In this document: positions 27,403-35,507 of the stretch, piece after piece | Layout: every line of letters starts with the position of its first letter | Position numbering within the stretch: the first letter of the stretch is position 1 | Origin: Micromonospora aurantiaca ATCC 27029 | Lineage (GTDB): Bacteria; Actinomycetota; Actinomycetes; Mycobacteriales; Micromonosporaceae | Reading direction: 5' to 3' | Length of the DNA: 64,000 bases | Assembly: GCF_000145235.1 (NCBI RefSeq) | Contig: NC_014391.1 | Span: forward strand, 6,467,501 to 6,531,500 | Notes under the pieces: model-generated | Database searches by the model: none | Seen by the model: the letters and a program-made list of their open reading frames with translations, nothing else | What the model was told of the DNA's origin: nothing | Position numbers and translations under genes: made by a program

Positions 27403-28502
27403 CCGAGACCGGACGCCACCAGCCCGCGCTGCGGCTCACCCGCGCCGACCTGGACGCGCTGCCGAACTACGTGCCCGGCCGCAGCCCGGCCGACCTGGCC
27501 CGCGAGCTGGGCCTGGCCGAGGCGATCAAGCTGGCCAGCAACGAGGTGCCGTACGGCCCGCTGCCGGGCGTGGTGGAGGCGGTCGCCGAGGCGGTAGCCG
27601 GTTCGCACCGCTACCCGGACATGGGCGTGGTGGCGCTGCGCCAGACGCTCGCCGAGCGGTACGGCGTGGACGCCGACCGGATCGCCACCGGCTGCGGTTC
27701 GGTGGCGCTGGCCGAGCACCTGGTGCGTGCCACCTGCCTGCCCGGTGACGAGCTGCTCTACTCGTGGCGCTCCTTCGAGGCGTACCCGATCATCGCGGCG
27801 ACCAGCGGCGCGACGAGCGTGCGGGTGCCGAACGACGCCGGCCACGGCCACGACCTCGACGCGATGGCGGCGGCGGTGACCGACCGGACCCGGATGGTCC
27901 TGGTCTGCAACCCGAACAACCCCACCGGTACGGCGGTGCGCCGGGCCGAGCTGGACCGCTTCCTCGACGCGGTGCCGGACGACGTGCTCGTGGTGATCGA
28001 CGAGGCGTACCGGGAGTTCGTCACCGACCCGGAGGTGCCGGACGGCCTGACCTACCTGGACCGGCCGAACGTGGCGGTGCTGCGCACGCTGTCCAAGGCG
28101 TGGGGCCTGGCCGGCCTGCGGATCGGCTGGCTGGTCGCGGCGCCGGAGGTGGCCGCCGCCGTCCGAAAGGTGGTCACGCCGTTCTCCACCAGCATGGCCG
28201 CCCAGGCGGGCGCGCTGGCCGCGCTGGCGCAGGCCGACGAGGTGGAGCGGCGGTGCGCGCTGGTCGTGGCCGAGCGGGACCGGGTCACCGAGGCGCTGCG
28301 CAAGTTCGTGCCGGACGTGCCGGACAGCCAGGCCAACTTCGTCTGGCTGCCGCTGGGCGAGCGGGCGGTGGAGTTCGGCCGGGCGTGCGAGGCGCGCGGC
28401 GTGATCGTCCGGCCGTTCCCGGGCGACGGGGTACGGGTCACCATCGGCACCCCGGCCGAGAACGACGCGTTCCTGGCCGCCGCCGAGGCCGCGCTGGCCT
28501 GA
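27399..28502 (+). CDS. hisC: HisC-family (aromatic/histidinol-phosphate) aminotransferase
   Basis: 367 residues, ATG overlapping the RDD stop by 4 nt. Fold-type I PLP enzyme: VCNPNNPTG, VIDEAYREF, and the PLP lysine in RTLSKAWGLAGLRIGW. Mycobacterial relatives include the aromatic aminotransferase Pat, which transaminates phenylalanine and tyrosine. Since it lies in the hppD transcription unit, I infer that it makes 4-hydroxyphenylpyruvate from tyrosine rather than acting in histidine synthesis, with no his genes nearby. Substrate choice cannot be read from sequence. Confidence 0.85.
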   Translation: MTETGRHQPALRLTRADLDALPNYVPGRSPADLARELGLAEAIKLASNEVPYGPLPGVVEAVAEAVAGSHRYPDMGVVALRQTLAERYGVDADRIATGCGSVALAEHLVRATCLPGDELLYSWRSFEAYPIIAATSGATSVRVPNDAGHGHDLDAMAAAVTDRTRMVLVCNPNNPTGTAVRRAELDRFLDAVPDDVLVVIDEAYREFVTDPEVPDGLTYLDRPNVAVLRTLSKAWGLAGLRIGWLVAAPEVAAAVRKVVTPFSTSMAAQAGALAALAQADEVERRCALVVAERDRVTEALRKFVPDVPDSQANFVWLPLGERAVEFGRACEARGVIVRPFPGDGVRVTIGTPAENDAFLAAAEAALA

Positions 28503-28510
28503 CCGGGCAC

Positions 28511-28553
28511 GCCCGGCACCGGTCCGTCAACCCCCTACGGACCGGCGCCGGGC
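28511..28553 (+). terminator. Long hairpin downstream of hisC
   Basis: A 17-bp stem (28511-28527 with 28537-28553, one A-C mismatch) encloses a 9-nt loop, 8 bp after the hisC stop. A second weak hairpin follows (GACAAGAG / CTTTTGTC, 28573-28599) in an unusually AT-rich stretch ending in GTTTTG. Confidence 0.75.
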
Positions 28554-28623
28554 GTCTTCGTCCGACCGATTAGACAAGAGAACTATAGGGGCTTTTGTCC
28601 GTTTTGTGGCTTGACCCGCCGGA

Positions 28624-29877
28624 TCAGGTCACGGCGAGCAGCACCGGCTCGGCCATCAGGAAGTAGCCCTGGTCGTCGTCCTCCGGAACGGCACTCTCCC
28701 GCAGCCGCTCCACCGCGACGTAGCCGTCCACCGCGTACGCCCGGCCCGGCCGCCAGCCGATCCCGTCCCGCCCCAGGTCGAGCACGAAACTGGACCGGGT
28801 CGCACCGGTGAGCGGGTCGACGGTGACCAGTTCCCGCCGGTCGGTCAGCAGGTGCACCCGCCCCGGCTCGGTCGCGAGCACCCGGGCCGGATGGATGTCC
28901 GCCCGGCGCCACAGCTCCTCGCCGGTACGCGCCGAGCGCCCGACCACCACCGGGCCGGACGTGTCCACCGCCCGCTCCCCGTCCAGCACCGTGTCCGGGT
29001 GGTCCAGGCCCGGCGCGGCGGCCGGCTCGCCCGGGTCGGTCACCAGCCAGCCCCGGCTGCCCGCGCCGTCCGGCCCGGCGGTACGCAGCCCGCGGCAACC
29101 GGAGTGCCCGTCGCGGCAGCCCACCGGCGTGACGACGAGCTGTTCCGGCGCGTCCGGCGGCCGCCAGCGGGTCCGCACCACACCGGTCGCCGCGTCCCGC
29201 AGCTCGACCGCGGCCGGGCCGTCGCAGCTGTCCACGCCGACCAGCTCACCGCTGGCGGTCGTGCCCACGTCGGACCGGCAACCCCTGCTCACGTCCGCAC
29301 GCCAGAGCCGGCGGCCGTCGGTGAGGTCGTACCCGCCGATGCCGCCCGGACCGGTCGCGAGCAGCACGGCCCGCCCCTCGGACGTGCGCGCCACGTGCAG
29401 TCCGGCCGGATCCCAGACCGTGGCGGCGAAGGTGCGTCGCGGCTCCGGCACCGACCCCGGCTGCGGGCCGTCGGCCCGCCAGGCCACCCGTCCGGTACGC
29501 GCGTCGAGCGCCACCAGCTTCCCGTCGGACCAGCGGCTGACCACCGTAGTGCCCTCGGCGAGCACTCCGACCAGCGTCGCCGGCCAGCGGCGGAAGGACC
29601 AGAACGGGGTGACCCGGTGCCGTCCGGTGACCGGCTGGTCCGCGTATACCTGACGGGTGCCCGCGTAGACGCGGAGCCGGCCGTCCACGACGAGGGGCGC
29701 CACCGGCAGCCGCGCGAGCACCCCGGCGGTCGGCGCGGGCGCCGCCGGGTAGGGCTTCCGGGCCGGGGTGTCGACCTCGGCGGGCGCCAGCACCCGGACG
29801 ACCACGGCGACCGACGCCGCGACGGCGAGCACTGCCACCAGCGCCACCACGGCCCGCCGCCTCGCGGCCTTCGCCAT
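28624..29877 (-). CDS. Membrane-anchored PQQ-like beta-propeller protein
   Basis: 417 residues. N-terminal anchor VVALVAVLAVAASVAVVVRVL (residues 9-29) then propeller blades (KLVALDARTGRVAWRA, GGYDLTDGRRLWRADV, LVTVDPLTGATRSS). Two Cys pairs (SRGCRSDVG, DSCDGP, VGCRDGHSGCRG) would be outside the cell. Related in design to the protein at 22.2 kb, though not obviously its duplicate. Convergent with hisC. The role is unknown; extracytoplasmic scaffold or sensor functions are possible. Confidence 0.78.
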   Translation of the reverse strand: MAKAARRRAVVALVAVLAVAASVAVVVRVLAPAEVDTPARKPYPAAPAPTAGVLARLPVAPLVVDGRLRVYAGTRQVYADQPVTGRHRVTPFWSFRRWPATLVGVLAEGTTVVSRWSDGKLVALDARTGRVAWRADGPQPGSVPEPRRTFAATVWDPAGLHVARTSEGRAVLLATGPGGIGGYDLTDGRRLWRADVSRGCRSDVGTTASGELVGVDSCDGPAAVELRDAATGVVRTRWRPPDAPEQLVVTPVGCRDGHSGCRGLRTAGPDGAGSRGWLVTDPGEPAAAPGLDHPDTVLDGERAVDTSGPVVVGRSARTGEELWRRADIHPARVLATEPGRVHLLTDRRELVTVDPLTGATRSSFVLDLGRDGIGWRPGRAYAVDGYVAVERLRESAVPEDDDQGYFLMAEPVLLAVT

Positions 29878-29944
29878 CCGTCACCTCCGCCCCGGCACCC
29901 TACCGGCCGCGTGCGGGCCGGGTACGGGGAGCGGCCGGGTCGGC

Positions 29945-30427
29945 TCAGGCGGCCTCGGTGGATCGGGCGGAACCGGCGGCCAGCGCCAGGTCGGCCAGGT
30001 CGCGCCGGAGCGCGCCCTCGACCGCGCGGGCGGCCAGGCCACCGAGGATCAGGGCCAGCACCCGCCCGTACGCCCGGGTCGGCACCGCCTCCTGCTCAAC
30101 GGTGACCTCGGTGCAGCCACGCCGCCGCCGCTCGACGGTGCGCAGCGTCCAGGTGATCCGGTAGTCGGCGCCGGCGCCGCGCGACCCGAGCACCAGGCGG
30201 CCGGGCGCGACCGCCTCGATCACCTCGAACTCCTCCGGTTCGGTGCCGCCGTCCGGCCGGACGCGGGTCTCCCGCCACACGGTGCCCGGCCCGAACCCGC
30301 CGGTGCCGAGGACCTCGACCGCGTCCACCGCCGAGAGCCAGTCGGCGCGGGCCGGGAGGTCGGTGAGCAGCCGCCACAGATCGGCGTCCTGCGCTTCGAT
30401 GAATGCGGAAACCGTCACCGTCGACAT
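29945..30427 (-). CDS. SRPBCC family protein
   Basis: 160 residues from ATG 30427. The start VTVSAFIEAQDADLWRLLTDLPARADWLSAV and the middle GPGTVWRETRVRPDGG...EEFEVIEAV are the helix-grip (Bet v1/START-like) pattern used to bind hydrophobic ligands or act as polyketide cyclase. No polyketide gene is adjacent. It is upstream of the propeller gene in the same direction. Confidence 0.8.
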   Translation of the reverse strand: MSTVTVSAFIEAQDADLWRLLTDLPARADWLSAVDAVEVLGTGGFGPGTVWRETRVRPDGGTEPEEFEVIEAVAPGRLVLGSRGAGADYRITWTLRTVERRRRGCTEVTVEQEAVPTRAYGRVLALILGGLAARAVEGALRRDLADLALAAGSARSTEAA

Positions 30428-30541
30428 GGCACCTCCCGTGTCGTACACGGTACGGGCCGTGACCGGAAACGGGGAGCCTCCCGGTGACATTTCCACCACC
30501 GGTGCCCCCGGCCGGGGCACCGGTGTGTGGCGCAGGAGCGG

Positions 30542-30751
30542 TCAACCGCGGAGCGCGCCGCCTCGCAGCGCGGTGACGAACGCGGCCCAGCCCGGCGGGC
30601 TCACCGCGAGCGCCGGACCGTCCGGGTCCTTCGAGTCGCGTACGCCCACCACGCCGTGCTCGGCGACCACGTTCGTCGCCACCTCGACGCAGAGACCCTG
30701 ATCGTTCGAGCGGCTGCTGGTGCGCCAGACGGCACCGGTCAACTCGGTCAT
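30542..30751 (-). CDS. DUF397 protein without HTH partner
   Basis: 69 residues. The DUF397 signature is clear: AVWRTSSRSNDQGLCVEVA, then VGVRDSKDPDGPALAVSPPGWAAFV. These small proteins usually sit beside a XRE/DUF5753 regulator (BldB/WhiJ-like modules of actinomycetes) and may act as its antagonist. No such regulator is present in this window, so it is an orphan. It is in the same direction as the SRPBCC gene, 114 bp upstream of it. Confidence 0.88.
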   Translation of the reverse strand: MTELTGAVWRTSSRSNDQGLCVEVATNVVAEHGVVGVRDSKDPDGPALAVSPPGWAAFVTALRGGALRG

Positions 30752-30878
30752 GCTCGGTCCTTCCTGTTTCGGCTTCCGCGGGTACGCCCCGGCCCGGCAC
30801 CGCGGGCGGCTCCCGGCTCGACCGGGAGCCACCGGCCGGGGCGTAGGTGATCCGGAGCGATCAACGCCGAAGGAAACG

Positions 30879-30911
30879 GCCCCGGTCGCACATCGGGTGC
30901 GACCGGGGCCG
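30879..30911 (-). terminator. Hairpin terminator downstream of fahA
   Basis: A perfect 13-bp stem (GGCCCCGGTCGCA with its complement), loop CATCGGG, 17 bp after the fahA stop. Confidence 0.75.
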
Positions 30912-30928
30912 GTTCGGAAGGTCGGATC

Positions 30929-32242
30929 TCAGCGAGCCGGGAGGATCGTCCCGGTGACCTCACCCAACGCGACTGTGGTGCCGTCCGGGCCGGGCGCGGT
31001 GGCGGTGATCGTCACCGTGTCGCCGTCCTCCAGGAACGTCCGCTCGCTGCCGTCGGCGAACTTGACCGGCTCGGACCCGCCCCAGGTCAGCTCCAGGAAC
31101 GAACCGACCTGGCCGCGCTCCGGACCGGAGACGGTGCCGGAGGCGTAGAGGTCGCCGGTACGCAGCGACGCGCCGTTGACGGTGAGGTGCGCGAGCTGCT
31201 GGGCCGGGGTCCAGTACATGCCGGCGAACGGCGGCTCGGCGACCCGCTCGCCGTTCCACTCGACCGACAGCGTCAGGTCCAGCCCGAGGCGCGGGGTGTC
31301 GCGCAGGTAGTCCTGCACCGGCGGGTCCTGGTCCGGCGCGGGCACGAACGCGTCGGACAGCGCCTCCAGCGGCGTCACCCAGGCCGAGACGGAGGTGGCG
31401 AACGACTTGCCGAGGAACGGCCCGAGCGGCTGGTACTCCCACGCCTGGATATCCCGGGCCGACCAGTCGTTGACGAGCACCACGCCGAAGACGTGGTCGG
31501 CGAAGTCGGCAACCGGCACCCGCTCGCCGAGCCGGCTCGGCACGCCCACCACGAAGCCCACCTCGGCCTCGATGTCCAGCCGGACCGAGGCGCCGGTGGT
31601 CGGGCCCTGCGCGCTGGCCCGCTGGCCGGTCGGGCGGGTCACCGGGGTGCCGGAGACGACCACGGTGCCGGCCCGGCCGTGGTAGCCGATCGGCACGTGC
31701 TTCCAGTTCGGCAGCAGCGGCGGCTGGCCGGGCCGGAAGATCTGCCCGACGTTCGAGGCGTGGTGCTCGGAGGAGTAGAAGTCGACGTAGTCGGCCACCT
31801 CGAACGGCAGCGCCATCTCGACCTCGCGCAGCGGCACCAGCAGCGGCTCGACCGCCGCCCGGTGCTCCGGCTCGGTGAGCAGCTCGACGACCCGCTGCCG
31901 GACCGCCGTCCACTGCGGGCGGCCGAGCGCCATGAAGGCGTTGAGCGTCGGCCGGCCCAGCGCGCCGCCGGCCAGCACCAGACCGGCGGCCTCCGCGCCG
32001 GCCAGGTCCAGCGCGAAGTCACCGATGCGGACGCCGACGCGCGGCTCGCCCTCGCCGTGCCGGAACACGCCGTACGGCAGGTTCGTGACCCCGTACGGCG
32101 ACCCTGCCACACCCGGAACCCAGCTCATGCCGTGCCGACCGGGCATGCCCTCACGGCCCTCGCTCCGCTCGGTGCGTTCGCTCATGCGGTGCAGGCCGGG
32201 CATGCCCTCACGGCCCTCGCTCCGCTCGGTGCGTTCGCTCAT
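30929..32242 (-). CDS. fahA: Fumarylacetoacetase with repeat-encoded N-terminal extension
   Basis: 437 residues from ATG 32242; the enzyme proper begins at MSWVPGVAGSPYGV (ATG 32128, 399 residues). Conserved segments: YSSEHHASNVGQIFRPG, WKHVPIGYHGR, EAEVGFVVGVPS, and NDWSARDIQAWEYQPLGPFLGKSF with metal-binding acidic residues. It splits fumarylacetoacetate into fumarate and acetoacetate, the last step of tyrosine breakdown. I chose 32242 because it has GGAGG 9 nt upstream and overlaps the upstream stop (ATGA), whereas 32128 has no visible ribosome site. The 38 extra residues are two 19-residue copies starting MSERTERSEGREGMPG. Confidence 0.9.
   Translation of the reverse strand: MSERTERSEGREGMPGLHRMSERTERSEGREGMPGRHGMSWVPGVAGSPYGVTNLPYGVFRHGEGEPRVGVRIGDFALDLAGAEAAGLVLAGGALGRPTLNAFMALGRPQWTAVRQRVVELLTEPEHRAAVEPLLVPLREVEMALPFEVADYVDFYSSEHHASNVGQIFRPGQPPLLPNWKHVPIGYHGRAGTVVVSGTPVTRPTGQRASAQGPTTGASVRLDIEAEVGFVVGVPSRLGERVPVADFADHVFGVVLVNDWSARDIQAWEYQPLGPFLGKSFATSVSAWVTPLEALSDAFVPAPDQDPPVQDYLRDTPRLGLDLTLSVEWNGERVAEPPFAGMYWTPAQQLAHLTVNGASLRTGDLYASGTVSGPERGQVGSFLELTWGGSEPVKFADGSERTFLEDGDTVTITATAPGPDGTTVALGEVTGTILPAR
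32128..32242 (-). repeat. Dispersed repeat R3, two 57-bp tandem copies in frame with fahA
   Basis: Each copy starts ATGAGCGAACGCACCGAGCG and ends GGCATGCCCGG plus a variable 9 bp. The copies are nearly identical. The first ATG overlaps the stop of the preceding gene. Confidence 0.85.
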
Positions 32243-33105
32243 GCCTCAAAGCCTCCGTTCACCAGCCCCAGCCGGATCAGATCGGTAAGTGGTTCGGAGA
32301 TGCTGCACGAGCCGTACCCGACCCAGAGCGGGCGCTCGGCGTCGCGGTGCGCCCGGGCCGGCTCGACCACGCGTACCGGGTCGGTGGCGGCGAGCAGCTC
32401 GGCCACGCCGTCCACCTCGGCGCCCCCGACGGCGGCGAGCGTGGCGCCCAGCACGTTCACGAAACCGTGGTGGTTGAAGCCGGTCTCCGGGTCGCGGTGC
32501 CGGATCGCGTGGTGCAGTCCGGCGGTGAGCTTGAACGGCAGCTTACGGTCCCGGCACGCGCAGATCACCGCGGCCAGCTCGACCGGGGTGGGGAACAGCT
32601 CGGCGGCGAGCCCGCCGGTGCGGAACTTGGCCGCCACCGGCAGCCCGGCGGCGCGCGCCTCGGCGAGCGTGTCGAGCGCGCCCATCAGGCCGAAGGTCAG
32701 CGGGATCTCCGCGTACACGGCGGTGCCGTCGAGCCGGCCGGCGAGCGTCATCAGCTCGGACAGCCCGGGTTGCGGGTCCTCGCCGCGCTTGGCGACCGGC
32801 GCCTCGACCTGCCGGGCGGTCACCCCGTCGGGCGCGAGCGCGTCCAGCGCCTGCGGGAGCTGGTCCAGGCCGGTGTCGCCGATCAGCCCGATCACCAGGC
32901 CCTCGGCCGGGTCCACCAGGCCGTTCAACGACCCGCGCTGGATCTCCGAGGCGGGCAGCAGCAGCGGGCCGACCATGTCCGCGAACCACGCGGTTCGGTG
33001 GGTGCGGTGCGCGATCACCGCGTCGGGCAGCGCGGCGTTGCCGGGCGGGAAGACCGCGGCGTCGTCCACCAGGCCGGAGAGGAGGCGGGGCACCTGCGTT
33101 GACAC
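32239..33105 (-). CDS. Conserved protein of unknown function in the homogentisate operon
   Basis: 288 residues from GTG 33105. I do not recognise a named family. Visible features: AAVFPPGNAALPDAV near the start; strands and helices alternating as in a TIM-barrel (GLVIGLIGDTG, TAVYAEIPLTFG, PVAAKFRTGG); and FKLTAGLHHAIRHRDPETGFNHHGFVNVLGA, rich in His, which looks like an active-site region. It is coupled to fahA by ATGA overlap and is divergent from hmgA. No glutathione-type maleylacetoacetate isomerase is present, so this gene is a candidate for the missing step. That is inference from position only. Confidence 0.7.
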   Translation of the reverse strand: MSTQVPRLLSGLVDDAAVFPPGNAALPDAVIAHRTHRTAWFADMVGPLLLPASEIQRGSLNGLVDPAEGLVIGLIGDTGLDQLPQALDALAPDGVTARQVEAPVAKRGEDPQPGLSELMTLAGRLDGTAVYAEIPLTFGLMGALDTLAEARAAGLPVAAKFRTGGLAAELFPTPVELAAVICACRDRKLPFKLTAGLHHAIRHRDPETGFNHHGFVNVLGATLAAVGGAEVDGVAELLAATDPVRVVEPARAHRDAERPLWVGYGSCSISEPLTDLIRLGLVNGGFEA

Positions 33106-33113
33106 GAGACAAG

Positions 33114-33143
33114 AATGTACGGGACGCTACGAGGAACGGACAA
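33114..33143 (-). promoter_or_regulatory. Putative promoter of the fahA operon, near-leaderless
   Basis: On the minus strand TTGTCC (33143-33138) and TACATT (33119-33114) with 18 bp spacing. The -10 ends 8 bp before the GTG at 33105, so a transcript would have almost no leader. Confidence 0.4.
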
Positions 33144-33145
33144 CA

Positions 33146-33164
33146 GCGTCCGATTATCGGACGC
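33146..33164. promoter_or_regulatory. Perfect 19-bp palindrome between hmgA and the fahA operon
   Basis: GCGTCCGAT-T-ATCGGACGC, two 9-bp arms around one base. It lies 35 bp upstream of the hmgA start and just upstream of the -35 of the opposite operon, so one regulator could control both. No MarR, GntR or TetR gene adjoins it. Confidence 0.65.
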
Positions 33165-33199
33165 CACCGGCCGGAGAACGGGACATATCGGGAGGCGAG

Positions 33200-34366
33200 A
33201 TGCCGTACTACCGCAGCGTCGGCGACGTGCCGCGCAAGCGCCACACCCAGTTCCGCCAGCCCGACGGCACTCTCTACGCGGAGGAACTGGTCGGCCAGGA
33301 GGGTTTCTCCTCCGACTCGTCGCTGCTCTACCACCGGCACGCGCCGACCGCGATCCTCGCCGCCGAGGAGTACGCCCCGCCCACAGTCACCCGCGTGCCC
33401 AACCTGCCGCTCAAGCCGCGCCACCTGCGCACGCACAAGCTCGACGGCACCGGCGCGGACCCGGTGCTCGGCCGGCAGTACCTGCTCGCCAACGACGACG
33501 TACGCATCGCGTACGTGCTCGCCGACCGGCCGTCGCCGCTGTTCCGCGACGCCACCGGCGACCACTGCCTCTACCTGGAGGCCGGGTCGATGCGGGTCGA
33601 GTCGCCGTTCGGCGTGCTCGACGCCGTCGCGGGCGACTACGTCGTCATCCCCACCTCGACCATCCACCGCCTCGTGCCCACCGGCGACGAGCCGACCCGG
33701 CTGCTCGCCGTCGAGGCGTCCGGCCACATCGGGCCGCCCAAGCGCTACCTCTCCGTACGCGGCCAGTTCCTGGAGCACGCGCCCTACTGCGAGCGCGACG
33801 TCCGCGGACCGGACACGCCGCTGCTCGTCGACGGCGAGGAGGTGGAGGTGCTCGTCAAGCACCGCCGCGGGTGGACGAGGTACGTCTACGCCAACCACCC
33901 GTTCGACGTGGTGGGCTGGGACGGGCACATGTACCCGTGGGCGTTCTCCATCCACGACTTCGAGCCGATCACCGGGCGGATCCACCAGCCGCCGCCCGTG
34001 CACCAGACGTTCCAGGGCCCGAACTTCGTGATCTGCTCGTTCGTGCCGCGCAAGGTGGACTACCACCCGGCCGCCATCCCGGTGCCGTACAACCACCACA
34101 ACGTCGACTCCGACGAGATGCTGTTCTACACCGGCGGCAACTACGAGGCCCGGCGCGGCTCCGGCATCGAGCAGGGCTCGATCTCGCTGCACCCGTCCGG
34201 CTTCACCCACGGCCCCCAGCCGGGCGCGGCCGAGCGCTCGATCGGTGCGGAGTTCTTCGACGAGCTGGCGGTCATGGTGGACACGTTCCGCCCGCTCGAC
34301 CTCTGCGACGCGGCCGCCGGCTGCGAGGACGACGGCTACGCCTGGACCTGGGCGCGCAAGTCCTGA
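33200..34366 (+). CDS. hmgA: Homogentisate 1,2-dioxygenase
   Basis: 388 residues from ATG 33200 with GGAGG 4 nt upstream. A bicupin: iron ligands are visible in VPYNHHNVDSDEMLFY (His and Glu) and SLHPSGFTHGPQPGA (His), with the family segments MYPWAFSIHDFEPITGR and QTFQGPNFVICSFVPRKVDYHP. It opens the homogentisate ring to maleylacetoacetate. It is shorter than many bacterial enzymes (about 430) but all active-site blocks are present. Divergent from the unknown gene-fahA operon across a 94 bp region with a strong palindrome. Confidence 0.95.
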   Translation: MPYYRSVGDVPRKRHTQFRQPDGTLYAEELVGQEGFSSDSSLLYHRHAPTAILAAEEYAPPTVTRVPNLPLKPRHLRTHKLDGTGADPVLGRQYLLANDDVRIAYVLADRPSPLFRDATGDHCLYLEAGSMRVESPFGVLDAVAGDYVVIPTSTIHRLVPTGDEPTRLLAVEASGHIGPPKRYLSVRGQFLEHAPYCERDVRGPDTPLLVDGEEVEVLVKHRRGWTRYVYANHPFDVVGWDGHMYPWAFSIHDFEPITGRIHQPPPVHQTFQGPNFVICSFVPRKVDYHPAAIPVPYNHHNVDSDEMLFYTGGNYEARRGSGIEQGSISLHPSGFTHGPQPGAAERSIGAEFFDELAVMVDTFRPLDLCDAAAGCEDDGYAWTWARKS

Positions 34367-34374
34367 CGTACGCG

Positions 34375-34410
34375 AGAAGGGGCCGCGCCCGGCACGGACG
34401 CGGCCCCTTC
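34375..34410. terminator. Bidirectional terminator between hmgA and the alcohol dehydrogenase
   Basis: An 11-bp stem AAGGGGCCGCG / CGCGGCCCCTT (34377-34387, 34399-34409). The preceding bases from the TGA stop, TGACGTACGCGAGAAGGGG, match those at the ABC ATPase stop (6042). Confidence 0.8.
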
Positions 34411-34421
34411 GCACGCGGTCG

Positions 34422-35462
34422 TCAGAACGTGGACGCGTCGATGACGAAGCGGTAGCGCACGTCGGAGGCGAGCACCCGCTCGTACGCCTCGTTGATCTTC
34501 TCGGCCGGAATCACCTCGATCTCGGCGCCCAGCCCGTGCTCGGCGCAGAAGTCGAGCATCTCCTGGGTCTCCGCGATGCCGCCGATGTTCGACCCGGCGA
34601 ACGACCGCCGGGCCGGGATCAGCGAGAACGCGTGCACCGACAGCGGCTTCTCCGGGGCGCCCACGTTGACCAGCGTCCCGTCCACGGCGAGCAGCCGCAG
34701 GTACGCGTCCATGTCGAGGGTCGCGCTCACCGTGTTGATGATCAGGTCGAACGAGCCGGCCAGCGTGGTGAACGTGTCCTCGTCGGAGGTCGCGTAGTAG
34801 TGGTCGGCGCCGAGCCGCAGCCCGTCCTCCCGCTTCTTCAGCGACTGGGACAGCACGGTCACCTCGGCGCCCATCGCGTGGGCCAGCTTCACGGCCATGT
34901 GGCCGAGACCGCCCATGCCGATCACCGCGACCCGGCGGCCCGGCCCGGCGTTCCAGTGCCGCAGCGGCGAGTACGTGGTGATGCCGGCGCAGAGCAGCGG
35001 CGCTGCGGCGTCCAGCTCGATGCCGTCCGGGATGCGCAGCACGAAGTCCTCGGTGACCACGATGGCCTGCGAGTAGCCGCCCTGGGTCGGCTCGCCGTCC
35101 CGGCCCACCCCGCCGTACGTGCCGGTGCTGCCCTTCAGGCAGTACTGCTCCAGGCCCTTGCGGCAGTTGTCGCACTCCCGGCAGGAGTCGACCAGGCAGC
35201 CGACGCCGACCCGGTCGCCGACGGCGAACTTCGTGACCGCGGAGCCGACCTCACGCACCACGCCCGCGATCTCGTGACCCACCACGATCGGGTAGCGGGT
35301 CGGACCCCACTCGCTGCGCGCGGTGTGGATGTCGGAGTGGCAGATGCCGGAGAACTTGATGTCGATGAGAACGTCGTCCGGTCCGAGATCCCGCCGCTCG
35401 ATGGTGGTCGGGGCGAGCGGTTCGGTCGCGGACGTCGCCGCGTAGGCATTGACGGTGAGCAC
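34422..35462 (-). CDS. Zinc-dependent alcohol dehydrogenase (YahK/CAD type)
   Basis: 346 residues from GTG 35462. Catalytic zinc ligands in GICHSDIHTARSEW and GHEIAG; structural zinc Cys cluster in CLVDSCRECDNCRKGLEQYC; NAD(P) Rossmann motif VIGMGGLGHMAVKLA. It belongs to the cinnamyl-alcohol/broad aldehyde reductase branch that prefers NADPH. The substrate is unknown; position beside hmgA does not put it in the tyrosine pathway. Convergent with hmgA. Confidence 0.92.
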   Translation of the reverse strand: MLTVNAYAATSATEPLAPTTIERRDLGPDDVLIDIKFSGICHSDIHTARSEWGPTRYPIVVGHEIAGVVREVGSAVTKFAVGDRVGVGCLVDSCRECDNCRKGLEQYCLKGSTGTYGGVGRDGEPTQGGYSQAIVVTEDFVLRIPDGIELDAAAPLLCAGITTYSPLRHWNAGPGRRVAVIGMGGLGHMAVKLAHAMGAEVTVLSQSLKKREDGLRLGADHYYATSDEDTFTTLAGSFDLIINTVSATLDMDAYLRLLAVDGTLVNVGAPEKPLSVHAFSLIPARRSFAGSNIGGIAETQEMLDFCAEHGLGAEIEVIPAEKINEAYERVLASDVRYRFVIDASTF

Positions 35463-35507
35463 TGATTCCCGCTTCCTTCAGCCGGTGTTTCCGGTCCTCC
35501 TACCCTC

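Noticed and set aside
28560..28610. AT-rich patch after hisC as a phage attachment site
   Set aside because: No tRNA, integrase or duplicated core; it is better explained as a terminator region.
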